Source: Gigaspora margarita (Eukaryota > Glomeromycota > Glomeromycetes > Diversisporales > Gigasporaceae). Taken from it: a DNA stretch of 64,000 nt. Position 1 is the stretch's first letter; each line of letters begins with the position of its first letter. Below are positions 23,200 through 34,697 of this stretch, one piece after another. The position numbers and the translations under genes were made by a program. The notes under the pieces are model-generated. The model had not been told where the DNA came from, ran no database searches, and saw only the letters and a list, made by a program, of their open reading frames with translations. The stretch lies in assembly GCA_009809945.1 (NCBI GenBank), contig WTPW01000553.1, positions 214,122 to 278,121 on the forward strand. The letters are read 5' to 3'.

Positions 23200-25865
23200 T
23201 AATATTGTTTTACTCTTCTGTTATATTGGTCTTATCAGTCTCATCAGTCTTATCAGTTTCTTTATTTTTTATCATCTTTGAACACATTGCAGCATTATAA
23301 CCTGGCTTTTTACATATACTGCACTTATATTCATGTTTTTTTTGTTTTTCTTGGTTTTGTTTTTTTTTGCTATTTGTACTCTCCAATACTTGGTTATGAT
23401 GACTTGCAGATTTAGGCCTTCCTCTTACAAACAATTTGTGAAAATTAAAAATTGTGTTGGCAATTTTACATTTTTGGCACTAATAGTATTTTGATGTTGT
23501 TCAGTAAAATTATTAAATGATATATTGTTACAGACTTCTTGAGCTATAAAAAGCTCTTCTAGGACCCCAAAATATACATAGATAGGTCAGGTATGAGTTT
23601 GCTTATTTTTGAGGTTTTTTATGCAGATCTTGTCTATTTATAGTAATTTTTGCTTATTTTTGAAGCTTTTTTTGCAGATCTTTTCTTTTTTAGTAATCCT
23701 ATAATTAACCTGACCTATCTATGTATATTTCAGGGTCCTGCTTTTCTTCTTGTCTATTGTATTTTTTTTAAATAATTCTTAATTAATGTACAAATTCATA
23801 ATTATAGTACTGCAAACACTTATCTATAGCAGTACGTACAAGACCCAAACATTTCTATAGAAGAGTTGCTCTTCAACACATGAATCATTTGTAGTAGTCT
23901 CTTCAACAATGTTATTATTATTAAATAGATACAGCCACTTAAATTTTTCTTTATTACTCTCTAAGTTTGTTAGATTACTATCTGGAACATTAATATTAGT
24001 GTTCAAGTTCATAGTATTATTATTAAATTATTGACTATAATATACATATTCTTTAGATATGCTATGTTATTGATTTTTGGAATCCAATGTTTTGCAATTA
24101 ATTGTAAGCTAAACTAAGCTTTATTAGTTATATTCAACAAATTAAAAAAATGTTAACAAACAAGTCCTCGATTTTGTTGCATAAGACAAGTGCACATATA
24201 TGATCCATTTTTTAAAAGATATACAACATGATTAATTCTCTAACTTGTTATATATTATATTCCAACCTTCTTTAATTGTATTTTTTAAGGTGTACTAAAA
24301 GGTATTTTGCACATAACTGCTAAATCATATTTATTATTAAAATCATCAATTTGTGAAGGTTTCTGAACTTTGAAAGATTTAGCTTTAATAGTAGTGCGAT
24401 TAGAGACATAGTATATACTTTCCTTTATTTGCTCAATTAGAAATTAAAAAACATTTGAGCTCAGATATTTTTTGACTAATGGCTCAATAGTTGAAAAAAT
24501 AGTAGAGATACATATTGCATTAGGAATATTGTTTTTCCATTCTTCAATAAGTTTATGCTTTTGTTCCTCTTCATTATGCTCTATTAATATTTTACCAATA
24601 TCACAAAGTAATATATTGCTATTATTTATAATATGTTTAATAATGAATTCTGGCTCTCAACAAAGGATGTTGATTGAATACCAAGTATAAATTCTAAAGC
24701 TCTAAAGCACGTGCTCAAGCAAATTGCCTTTTATAACAAATATTCCAAATACTGTTTTGCTATAGAGTACTTTGTAATAAGTCATTTTAATAATGCTCAA
24801 AAATATCTGGTATATTAGCATTACGGCATTGCCAAAATGCTGAATAGAAATCATTAAACTGATTATCTAATTTGCCATAAAGCATTTTTTTAAGATTTTC
24901 TTTAATATGCCAAATGCATATAAGGTGCTATATTTCTGAGTATTTTGTAATCACTACCTGTTCCATAGCAGAATCACTATCTGTTACAATTATATTTGAC
25001 ATTTGATTATATTGCTTTTTGGTTATACAAAGAATTGATTCATATGTTTTAGTTGTTTCTTAAAAAAGCTTGAGCAACAATATGTGATTGCATATTATTG
25101 TCCTGGGCCACAAATTATAAAAGAGGCATACGATATCTATTAGTCTCAGCAGTATTGTTATGTTCAATTACTTCACAAAAATTGCACTATAATAATATTT
25201 GTTCTGAACTTATCCAGAACAAATTGTTAATGAATTTGTTTCTTTTTTCCATATGGCCTCAACAAACTAGCAAGGATCTTTATATTTTTTTAAAATTAAT
25301 TCTTCATAAAAATGCGCTGCATCTCCTCTAATTGTATTAGCAGTTGGTCAGCATTTTTGAACCTCTGTATAAAGATCTTTTAAAACAGAGAGTGCAATGG
25401 AAATTTCACTTTTAAAATGCATCATATTATAGTTATGCCAAAATTATATTTAGTTACAAGAAACTCAACTTCTTGCCATATTTTTGTTGTGAATTGTTTG
25501 TTTTTCTCAAATTGTATAGCATTTGGTAATAATTCATAGTTATAATTATTATTAAGTGTTGTTACAACAATATCAAAACTATTTTGTGAACATGAGAGCC
25601 ACTGGCACTTTTGTTAAACTGAAGTGCTAGGTTTCTCTAGATTCTTTGGTTTATATATGTCTAAATGCTAACAAACAATTGTTTGTTTGCAGATAATCTT
25701 TTTATTGTCAGCCTTATTAATAGCCATTACACATCCACAATGTACCTCAAAACCTTTGTACTCAGCAAATCTGTGCACAAAATGCATAGCCTGTCCAAAT
25801 CACCAAACAAATCTCTTTCTTTAAGTGATACTACTTCAAAAACATTAGAGGGCATTTAGTTTCTA
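23200..25865 (-). pseudogene. MULE-type transposase with zinc-knuckle tail, dead
   Basis: Read on -. Upstream parts give HNNTAETNRYRMPLL and FVAQDNNMQSHIVAQAFL. The core has IIVTDSDSAMEQV (24955-24990, catalytic Asp region) followed by HLICIWHIKENLKKMLY (24880-24935), the C-x2-H-like motif of the MULE superfamily (PF10551). FNDFYSAFWQCRNANIPDIF and LGIQSTSFVESQNSLL follow in changing frames. The tail at 23434-23210 has RGRPKSASHH and CSICKKPGYNAAMC, a zinc knuckle whose usual His is Tyr. Many stops and frameshifts, and a MITE at 23561-23739, break it. MULEs insert with 9 bp duplications; ends were not found. Confidence 0.8.
23561..23739. mobile_element. AGGACCC-ended hAT-like MITE inside the MULE
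   Basis: About 33 bp inverted repeats: AGGACCCCAAAATATACATA against AGGACCCTGAAATATACATA, both continuing GATAGGTCAGGT. The flanks GCTCTTCT (23553-23560) and GCTTTTCT (23740-23747) are an 8 bp duplication with one mismatch. The interior has two TTTGCTTATTTTTGA words. Shares AGGACCC ends with the larger element at 26908-28785. Confidence 0.8.
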
Positions 25866-27139
25866 TGCTATTATTAAAAACATAATTCTATATAGAACCA
25901 AATATCCCTAAGTTAGATAAAATTCAATGAAAAAAACTAGAAAACTAAATAATTACTTTACATATGTGATGCTCTACTTTATTAAATAATAGTCTAATCT
26001 TCTTATTGTAGCGACATTGATTCAAATTCATTATCTATTGTTATATATCTATTAATATGTTGCTAGAAAAAAGTGTGAAGTTACATAGCTATTTAAAATC
26101 CTAAAATTCTATACTACTAAGTATAAATTTCTTAGGCCACATACAGGTAACTTATTAAAGTCAATATTCTGATCTTCTCTTTGAAGCGACATTTGCTTAA
26201 AATTATTAGGTGTCTCCTCAAAATCTATTATTATATGTTAATTAGGAACACATCACTTAAAAAAAGTAAAAGCAAAATTATATAGTTATTTAAAATCTAA
26301 AATTTAGCAATAAAACATCAATTCCCCAAAGCTATTTACAGAGTCAATATTTTAATCTTCTGATATTAGAATAGTGTCTTTTCAAATTCCATTGTTATAT
26401 ATTGATTTGAAACAAATTGCTTGGTATAAGTAAACAAAAATCATGGAATTCTTTAAAATCTCAACATTATAGTGATAAAACATCAATATTCCAAATACAT
26501 ACAGGTAACTTATCAAAGTCAATATTTTGATCTTTTCTTTGAAGTGATATTTGTTCAAAGTAATTAGGTGTTTTTCAAATTCCATCATTATAAATTGATT
26601 AGGAACACATTGCTTAAAAAAGTAAATGCAAAGTTATATAGTTATTTAAAATCTTAAATTATAGTGATAAAATATAAATTTCTCAAAGCTACTTACAGAG
26701 TCAATATTTTGATCTTCTCATTGCAATGATATTGATTTAAAACTATCAGGTGTTTTTCAAATTCTATTGTAATATGTTGACTTAAATCAAATTGCTTGTT
26801 AAAAATAAGTACAAAAATCATGTGGTTATTTAATATCTCAACATTATGGTGATAAAAAATCATTACCGTATATTCCCAAAAATAAGCTATTCAAAAATAA
26901 GCTACCCAGGACCCTGAAGAATATATGTAATACTGAGATCCAGTTTTGTATAGACTTACTATATAATTTTTTAATATGTTATATGTTTAAATTTGTATAA
27001 CCAACAGGTAATTTTTTGAAAAGCTAGATGTTTATTTGTATAACAAAGATATCTTCATAACAAGTTAGATTTTTATTTTGTATAATGATACTATACTTTA
27101 TGTTTCCAAAAATAAACTACATGCTACTCTCTTGTTTAA

Positions 27140-27605
27140 ATCCAAAAATCATATAGGCTGATTTTCAGAATTTATAAGTAGAGTATATTTTTTTAAAACT
27201 TTAAAGCTAAATAACGTCTGATCTACTAGTCCATTTTAAATGATTTTACTACCAAAATATTTGTCTCTTTGAGATGATTCCAATGAGCCCAAAATCATTA
27301 AAATCCAATCACAGAATTATGAGATAATGCGCTGTCCAATAGTGATGCATTTAGAGAGTGGGGTGGATTGGTTGGACATAGGTCTAACCAATCAACCCTA
27401 TCCTCTAGGTGCATCACCATTTGACAGCACATTATCTCACGATTCTGTGATTGGATTTTAATGATATTGGGCTTGTTGGAATCGTCTTAAAGAGATGAAT
27501 ATTTTGGTAGTAAAATCATTTAAAATGGACCAGTAGATCAGACATTATTTAGCTTTAAATTTTTAAAAAAATACACTCTATTTATAAATTCCAAAAATCG
27601 GCCCA
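27140..27605. repeat. Family A palindrome, complete copy
   Basis: The arms share GGCTGATTTTCRGAATTTAT / complement at the outside and GATCTACTRGTCCATTTTAA, GAGATGATTCCAA, AATCCAATCACAGAAT and GAGATAATGYGCTGT further in. Loop region is around 27370. Half-copies of the same module lie at 16430, 35520, 35700, 36790, 38590, 39290 and 63280. Confidence 0.75.
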
Positions 27606-28070
27606 TATGCGTAAAAATGCCTTTGATCCAAAAATAATCTATCCCATGATTTATAATAGTCACTACATAGTAAAGTCAAAAGTTTACTATTCAAATCAAG
27701 TAACTTGTTCGGAAAATCAAAATACGCATACCCTAAAAATTTTATTAAAATCTGAGAACTTTTTATTATTTGACTTTTAATTTTTATATTCAATGGTAAA
27801 ATTAAAATTTTATTACAAAAATATATTCGTTGAACTTAAAAATTAAAAGTTTAATAATAAAATGTACTTCAATATTGAAGAACATTTTAGCATATATGTA
27901 TTTTTATCTTTTAAATAAGTTTACTTAAGTGATAATAGTCGATTTACATAGTAGAATTTGGACTTTACTATGTAATGACTATTTGTGATTGACCAAAATC
28001 TACCCCCAGATTTTAGTGTCCAAAAAACGTCCAAAAAAGGTAGCTTATTTTGGAAACATATAGTATGCAT
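27606..28070. repeat. Family P palindrome, copy 1
   Basis: Left: CATAGTAAAGTCAAAAGTTT, TTCGGAAAATCAAAATACGC, TGAGAACTTTTTATTATTTG. Right: complements ending ACTTTACTATGTAATGACTA and AAAAAAGGTAGCTTATTTTG. Outer ends resemble the CCGAAAATAAGC ends of the TACCGTA MITE. Confidence 0.65.
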
Positions 28071-28169
28071 ATCGCTTTTTTTATTATTTTTTGTTTTTTT
28101 GTTTTTTTTCTCACAAAAAACTTGTCTGCACAAGATTATATGCGTGAGAATTTTTTTTAAAAATATCTG

Positions 28170-28640
28170 TGCAAAAAGCTTATTANCNATCNCAAATAAT
28201 NACTACATAACAAAGTNCAAATTTTACTATNTAAATCGATTATNTGNGCTTAAGTAAANATGTGCATAATATAAAAATGCATATTCTTCAAAATTTTCAT
28301 ACAAATCGGAGAACTTTTTATTATTTAACTTGTAATTTTTACGTTTGGCGTATATATTTTTTAAAAAATTTTTAATTTTTTGACAAACGTAAAAATTAAA
28401 ACTCAAATAATAAAAAGTTCTCCAATTTGTATGAAAATTATAAAACATATGTATTTTGATTTTCCAAACAAGTTTACTTAAATAATTATAACTAATTTGC
28501 ATAGTAAAATTTGGACTTTACTATATAGTAATTATTATCGATCAGGGGTAGCTTATTTTTGGATAAACCAAGTTTTTAGATTTTTTGGTTAAAACAAAAG
28601 GGTAGTTTATGTTTGGAATAGGAATATATATAGTATATAA
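28170..28640. repeat. Family P palindrome, copy 2
   Basis: Same layout as 27606-28070, with several n bases in the left arm (28187-28258). The right arm reads GTTTACTTAAATAATTATAAC, GGACTTTACTATATAG and GGGGTAGCTTATTTTTGG. It follows copy 1 directly, so the two form a tandem pair. Confidence 0.65.
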
Positions 28641-29220
28641 ACTCAGATCTAAAATTGTATAATTTATAGTAAAATTTGAACTTATATGATAATTTTGTAT
28701 AAAGCTTTTAATAAAATCAAGTGTATAAAGTTATATTAAAATTTTGAGTCTGGATCTGAGTTATATATGTATTCTTTGGGGTCCTAGCTACCCCCTTGAT
28801 TTTTTTCAAAAATCTCAAAAAATGCTTTAGCAGTTGCTATATATTAAAGTCCAAATATTACTAAGTAAATTCAAAAAGTGCTATTAAGTAAACTTGTTCA
28901 GGACACAAAAATACACTTTAATAAAAATTTCACATCATTTGGAGAACTTTTTATTAGTATGTTTTTCAATTTTTCAAAAAATTCAACAATTTGAAAATAA
29001 GCTATCTATATTTTTTCATGTAATTTTTGGCCCAAAAAAGGTAGCATATTTTCAGGAATATATAGTATTCCAAAACAACATATAGGTAACTTATTAAAGT
29101 CAATATTCTGATTTTTTGTGATAATGTTGCTTCAAAATAATTAGCTGCCTTTTCAAATTCAACTATTAGATGTTAATTAAAACAAATTGCTTGATAAAAG
29201 TAAGCATAAAATTATGCAGT

Positions 29221-30203
29221 GGGGTGTGGCGACTTAGAGTAGTTGGTAAGTTGTCACCCCAAGCAGCAAATCTAGGGTTCAAATTCCACTGGCAACACTT
29301 TGGAAAATAGGCCTATGATATGGTACTATCTCTCCTCGTTGGTCCTCTGGTACACCATCTTGCAAGAGAGCTGCCAGGTGCACAAAAATCCAAGGATCAG
29401 AAGATGGATACCCATTTGGAAGTCCCGAGTGAGAATGTAGCAAAGATCTTTGACGGTGCTAACCATAATTGGAATATCAGAAACTGGAGCCAGAGAACCA
29501 GATGACAAGATCCTCAAGGAGGGGGTCCACCAACCTGGCCACTGGAGTCGCACTGGAGGAAAAGAACATGTGTTATAGCAGCATGTACCAAGAAGAGGGA
29601 GTCCATTTAGCACTTAAAGCCGTGCTGACCGACCCTTCAGGGCTAACTGGTTTGAAAGTTTGGGGATACTGTGGAAGGACTGATAGGAAGGTTGTGGTGG
29701 GTACTGGGATTGGAGTGAACCTCACGCGGGCAGAAGTAGGTAACAGTAGGGGTTTAATGGTTAGCTATGACTCCAAGTATACAGGTAAAGCTGTAGCGTA
29801 AGTTACTGAAGTGTAGGTAATACCTGTGTGGGACAGGGACTGCTTTACCAAGTGTGCTGCGAGGATAAACTAGTCCTAAGGGGATTCCACAAGCATCCGA
29901 GACTGTCCTTAACTGACTCATATAACGGAGGACTGTACTGGTAATACAAAAAGGATTTGGCAGGAGAAGTATAGATCAGAGGGTTTAAAATAAACAATGC
30001 CGGTATGCGGGTTGCAGGTATGGCAGCTAGTGTAGAACCTTTGGGTAGCTACTTAAATAGGCAACCAAAAGTTGCAGGTGTAGCTAGTTGTACTCTCTTC
30101 TATGTAACAAATGTCAGGTGTACCCCTGGAGGCGCTCATGATCTAAATTACTTGAATAAAAGCCTTTCTCCATGGCAGTAACTTTGACATAAAAAAAAAA
30201 TAA
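29221..30203 (+). mobile_element. Long tRNA-headed SINE-like retroposon
   Basis: The head (29221-29296) has tRNA-like RNA polymerase III promoter boxes: A box TAGAGTAGTTGG (29235-29246) and B box GGTTCAAATTCC (29276-29287). The tail is A10 followed by TAAATAA (30191-30203). Flanks ATAAAATTATGCAGT (29206-29220) and ATAAAATTATACAGT (30204-30218) are a 15 bp target duplication with one mismatch. The 900 bp body is clearly more GC-rich than everything around it and does not match anything I know. At 983 bp it is long for a SINE. It interrupts one unit of the 180 bp array. Mobilisation would need a LINE reverse transcriptase. Confidence 0.8.
29469..29801 (+). other. 110-codon open frame inside the SINE-like body, function unknown
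   Basis: The longest frame in the retroposon starts MEYQKLEPENQ and ends GLMVSYDSKYTGKAVA. It overlaps open frames of 95 codons on - and 61 codons on +, as expected from a GC-richer stretch with fewer chance stops. I see no domain. It may be chance, or the remnant of a transcript fused to the tRNA head. Confidence 0.25.
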
Positions 30204-30799
30204 ATAAAATTATACAGTTATTTAAATTTCAAACTATAGCGATAAATATAAATTTTCTAAATCAACATCAAGGCACTTCATCAATAATCTGATTTTCTCT
30301 TTGTAACAATGTTGCTTTAAAATAATTAACTGTTTTCGTTAGTTCAAAATAATCAGTCATTTTTTCAAATTCTTTTTTATATATTGATTAAAAAGATTGC
30401 ATAGAAAGTAAGTACAAAGTTATGTGGTATTAAAATTCCAAAATTATACATAATATACATAAAATTTCAAAGCTGCATACTGCTTGGTAAGTATCTATTT
30501 TTACATTATTCACTTGGATTTATTTTTCTTACCTTTTCATATCTTAACTAACAAGTAAGAGGATGATTTTATTGTTTTTTTCTTTATATATTTGGAATTA
30601 CAACTACGTCACTTATTTTTACTATGATGCACATGATAACAGATTTGTATTACAATTTGTAGTACAAGACCTATACATAGCTGTGCATAGTGAACAAATT
30701 AAATAATCCCTTTACAGTTGCACTCCACTAAGTGCACACCCCCTAAGTGCAAACCCTCTCTATATACAAACCATAGCTCAGTCCCAAGTAAAGCTGCTT

Positions 30800-31080
30800 G
30801 TAAAACTAATTAGTTTCACCAGTTGAAACTGGTGAAACTGGTAAAACTGGTAAAACTTAAAAAGTGATTTGGTGAAACTGGTAAAACTAGATGCAACTAG
30901 ATAATACTAGTAATACTGGTGATACTAGTGATACTGGTGAAACTGGTGATACTGGTGAAACTGGTGATACTAGAAAACTGGTGATACTGGTAATACTGTT
31001 GATACTGGTGAAACTGGTAATACTCATAAAATTAGTAATACAGTGATATTAGTGATACTGCTGATACTGGTAATACCAAT
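30800..31080 (+). repeat. ACTGGTGAT word array, left block
   Basis: More than twenty degenerate copies of a 9 bp word (ACTGGTGAA, ACTGGTGAT, ACTAGTAAT) in head-to-tail order. The inverted block is at 31540-31740, and the family P palindrome at 31082-31505 lies between them. Confidence 0.85.
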
Positions 31081-31081
31081 T

Positions 31082-31505
31082 TTGGATAGCTTATTTGTCA
31101 GATGAAAGAGGTTTTTAGCGATTGCAAGTAGTCGCTACATAGTTAAGTCCAAATTTTACTATATAATTCGATTATATTCACTTAAGTAAATATGTTCAAA
31201 AGATCAAAATGCATTTTTTCTATAATTTTCATACAAATAGGAGAACATTTTATTATTTAACTTTTAATTTTTACTTTTGTCGAATATATTTTTTAAAAAA
31301 ATTTTAATTTTTTTATCGAAAGTAAAAATTATAAGTTAAATAATAAAAATTCTTTAATCTTACTAAAAATTTTATCATATATGTATTTTGATCTTCCAAA
31401 TAAGTTTACTTAAGTGATAATAATCAATTTATATAGTTGAATTTAGACTTTACTATGTAGTGACTATTGTCAATCATGGGGTAGCCTATTTTTGTATCAA
31501 AGACA
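31082..31505. repeat. Family P palindrome, copy 3
   Basis: Starts TTGGATAGCTTATTTGTC and ends GGGGTAGCCTATTTTTG. Arms include TTCACTTAAGTAAATATGTTC against TAAGTTTACTTAAGTG, and AGTAAAAATTATAAGTTAAA about a centre near 31295. It splits the ACTGGTGAT array. Confidence 0.75.
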
Positions 31506-31530
31506 TTTTTAAGTTATTAATCTATTTTTA

Positions 31531-31761
<231 letters not shown>

Positions 31762-31954
31762 TTAGTCACTTTCTATATTCTGCAGATGCATGAGATTTTA
31801 GAATTCCATATATATATATGCATCCCGTAAATGCATGCATATGATTAATTTTAAAGCTAGCCAATAATAATACTAGATTTATATAGCTTATTTTTGAATA
31901 TTGTCAATTTTTAGCTAATTAGCAATAGTTGTTACATAGTAAAATATATATAAT

Positions 31955-33523
31955 GTCAGCCCTTCCCAAACTGATCCTGTCAAAACCGATATCCTGTTAT
32001 AATCAATTAAAAATTGATCTACCGGGCCTGCTCCCTAATTCATACCTGATAACCTGCTATTTCTGATATCTGTTAGGCCAGATATATAAGTTCCTGATCG
32101 TTAGATGTGGTCTCATGATTATTGGCCAATTAAAATCATGAATTTTAATGTGATAAAATACTTGTGATTACGTATGTACATATATAAAAAAAGAGACAGT
32201 TCAGATTTAAGCACAAGCAAAGATCTAACTATACTGCATTTATTGATCTTTTATGGCTTTTTTATATTATACTTTATTATCAATAAACAGCAAGAAGCTT
32301 CGCTAATGTAATTTCAATTTTTATTTTACAGTTAACTCTAAATGCATTTCATTGGGACTTAAAGGGGTTGCACTTAGAGTAACTATAGAGCACGGTTTTG
32401 TTATAACAAAATTTCTCAAAGAATCCATCCTCCTATGTAAGTATTTTTAGTAAAAAAAAAAAAATTCAAGCTTTGAAGTATTGTTCCAATTTATTAGACT
32501 TGCTTACCGGCTTTTTCTTTTCGAACTTCCTTACGAATACAGGATTGTAGAAATTTTATAGCAAGATGCAGAATTTTTTAAAATAGGCATTATTACTCTG
32601 ATAGTATCCTTTTTTTATTTTACAATTTTCAATGCAATTTTTTTTTACAAGATTTGTTTCATCTAATCTACTTTTTGGTACATTATAGCCATATCATACT
32701 TTCTCGTGAATTCGAAGCTAATTTAAAATTCGAATGAGAATGTAAACAAGTTCGCATTCAGAAACCTACCTAATTTAGTCTACCGAACCAGATTGGTGGA
32801 TTGGCACAAACGTCCCTTAATTTGAGTTGACGTAAAGTTAACAAATCGAAAAGATGCTAAGCTATTGATGCGCATTATGGAACTATTAACTGGAACAAGT
32901 CCAGTCTAGATAATCAAAGGAGATGAGTATGATTTGAATGTCTTTCCACAAATAGTAATCACTAACTTGATAAAGTACAGCAATAAGAATGAAGATAACT
33001 CTGTGGGAAATGCAAGTGGGCCTTGTGCCAACAATTCCACAAATTGTGACTCAACCCTCCCTCCCAATGGAATTCATAGATATCTGCAAATATCAATATC
33101 AGCACATTCATATTGACGGTCAGCCTGCATTATGCAGCGCTAGGCTATACCCAAGTGCTATATACAGTAACTACAAATACCAACATCACACATATTAATA
33201 CTGACAGTCAGTTCGCATTATGTAGGCAGGAAACTACTAGTATATCAGACCAGATTATTCCAATATAAAAAACATGTGTGCAATGCTTTTTGAAATAATA
33301 AAATCAATTGTTTCATATAATGGCAAATGTGAGAAACTTTTTAATTATAGTATCTTAAATTTTAAAAATTTTTTTTTCTATCCGAATATGTATTTTCAAA
33401 TTCAGCAATCTAATTGGTAAATTAGATATCTGTCGATTACGTGATTTTTTCAAATCTGATAACCTCCCAAACCTGATACAGAACTTGTCCACCATGCATA
33501 CCGGTTTGGGGAGGGCCGACAGT
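31955..33523. mobile_element. Inverted-repeat element inserted in a family P copy
   Basis: Ends TGTCAGCCCTTCCCAAACTG and, complemented, TGTCGGCCCTCCCCAAACCG (about 20 bp, three mismatches). It splits a family P palindrome whose parts lie at 31885-31954 and 33524-34160. The interior is mixed: 32120-32340 has TATATAAAAAAAGAGACAG and TCAATAAACAG, promoter- and poly(A)-like; 32700-33250 is less A+T-rich without a recognised protein. No target duplication was fixed. Confidence 0.5.
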
Positions 33524-34160
33524 ATTACTAAGCAAATCGAATATTATCGCTTAAGTAAACTTGTTTGGATGAACAAATACAAATAACTAAAATTTTACCC
33601 AAATTAAAATACTTTTTATTATTTGACTTTTAATTTTTAAGTTCAATAAATATATTTTTTGAAAAAATTTTAATTTTTCATTGAAAGTAAAAATTAAAAA
33701 CCAAATAATAAAAGTTCTTCAATATTGATAAAAATTTCAAAGTATATGTATTTTGGCCTTTCGAACAAGTTTGCTTAAGTGATTAAAATCAATTTATATA
33801 ATAAACTTTGGACATTACTATGTAGCAACTAGGGTTTCGCAATTTGATTTGATCTTCAAATATTTGAATCAAATATTTGATCAAATTCAAATTCAAATTT
33901 GACTATATTTGATTTGATCAAATTCAAATNTGGCCAAATTTGATTTGATTTGACAAATATTTAATTTGATTTGAAAATTACTATTAAAAATTCAAATTCA
34001 AATCAAATTCAAATCCAAATATTTGAATCAAATCAAATTCAAATCAGGGTCAATTTGATTTGATCAAATTCAAATTGACCCAATATTTGATTTGATTTGA
34101 ATTTAAGGAACCCTAGTAGCAACTATTATCGATCATAGAGTAGCTCATTTTTGGGTAAAA
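33524..34160. repeat. Family P palindrome, copy 4, split by a MITE
   Basis: Contains CGCTTAAGTAAACTTGTTTG, a palindrome centre near 33655 and AACAAGTTTGCTTAAGTG. Its right arm ends GACATTACTATGTAGCAAC, then after the MITE continues TATTATCGATCATAGAGTAGC. Its left arm starts near 31885, beyond the 31955-33523 insertion. Confidence 0.7.
33830..34115. mobile_element. 286 bp hAT-like MITE with TTTGATTTGA words
   Basis: Ends TAGGGTTTCG and, complemented, TAGGGTTCCT. Perfect 8 bp flanks GTAGCAAC (33822-33829, 34116-34123). The body is almost wholly TTTGATTTGA, AAATTCAAAT and TCAAATATTTGA words in both orientations. It lies in the right arm of a family P palindrome, which reads through when it is removed. 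Confidence 0.9.
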
Positions 34161-34697
34161 AGCGTTAAAGTGTTAATCACATAATTGACTTCACTTTTGA
34201 TTGGCTGCTAAGTTAATTCTATAAATGCATACCCTCTTTAAATGCACACTTATACCCAGTCCCAAGAGCATGCACTTAGAGGGTATGACTGTATTTTATT
34301 TATTTCTAACTTATTTGATACTTTGTGACTTTCTGGCACTTTACAAGAACAATAGCTTCAACTTCTCTGGTACTTTGCAAAAATATACTAGATTTCTATG
34401 ACAATTTGCAAGAATACCAACACTTCTAAGAAATGTTTTTTTATTTATTTTTATTCTTTGAATTATTTTAGAAAAAGTGAGCAAAACAAAGGTTATAGCC
34501 AAAACATAAGAAATAACCAAAGAGAAGACAATAGAAAACAAAGAAGCATAGATAATAGCTAACTGTAAAGTGAGTGAAAATAAGTGTATAGGCTAGTTTT
34601 TTGTATATTGTAATAGAATTAAATATGACAAAGTGCGAAAGTAGTTTAAAATATTTGTAATAATATAAAAATAATACTATATAATAATGTAATATAT
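34124..34697. other. Spacer with CACTTTGCAAGAA words
   Basis: 34320-34420 has GGCACTTTACAAGAAC, GGTACTTTGCAAAAA and GACAATTTGCAAGAA, matching 18152-18530. Two overlapping open frames on - at 34341-34773 are low-complexity hydrophobic translations of A+T-rich DNA. Confidence 0.45.

Larger units (their letters stand above)
26908..28785. mobile_element. 1878 bp hAT-like element, AGGACCC ends
   Basis: Ends AGGACCCTGAAGAATATATG and, complemented, AGGACCCCAAAGAATACATA, both continuing to GAGATCCAG. The perfect 8 bp flanks are AGCTACCC (26900-26907 and 28786-28793). The intact homologue of the host MITE at 62211-62527 shows the unoccupied site. It has no transposase; the interior is filled by a family A palindrome and two family P palindromes. 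hAT-type elements make 8 bp duplications; the assignment is by that alone. Confidence 0.88.
26864..29067. mobile_element. TACCGTA-type MITE, split by a larger element
   Basis: Left part 26864-26907 and right part 28794-29067 together match the intact copy at 62211-62527. Ends are TACCGTATATTCCC and its decayed complement GGAATATATAGTA. Removing the insertion and one 8 bp duplicate leaves 318 bp, against 317 bp for the intact copy. It sits at a TA inside a unit of the 180 bp array. Confidence 0.85.
25980..30480. repeat. Tandem array, about 180 bp unit, at least seven copies, interrupted
   Basis: The landmark GTCAATATTYTGAT recurs near 26160, 26342, 26518 and 26700 (spacing 176-182 bp), with further units at about 25990, 29095 and 30270 beyond insertions. 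Units alternate between two forms: one with ACATACAGGTAACTTAT (26140, 26497, 29075) and one with AAAGCTAYTTACAGAG (26325, 26683), so the true period is a dimer of about 360 bp. It is split by the MITE at 26864-29067 and the retroposon at 29221-30203. It lies just upstream of the MULE gene and might be that element's subterminal region. Confidence 0.75.

Noticed and set aside
29221..29296. A functional tRNA gene
   Set aside because: A and B boxes are present but the cloverleaf stems are poor and the unit is followed by a long body, poly(A) and a target duplication; it is a tRNA-derived head.
29326..29613. 95-codon frame on - inside the SINE-like element
   Set aside because: It overlaps two open frames on +; a GC-richer stretch has fewer stops by chance.
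25980..30480. CRISPR-like repeat array
   Set aside because: Units are contiguous about 180 bp monomers without unique spacers, in eukaryotic DNA; no cas genes.
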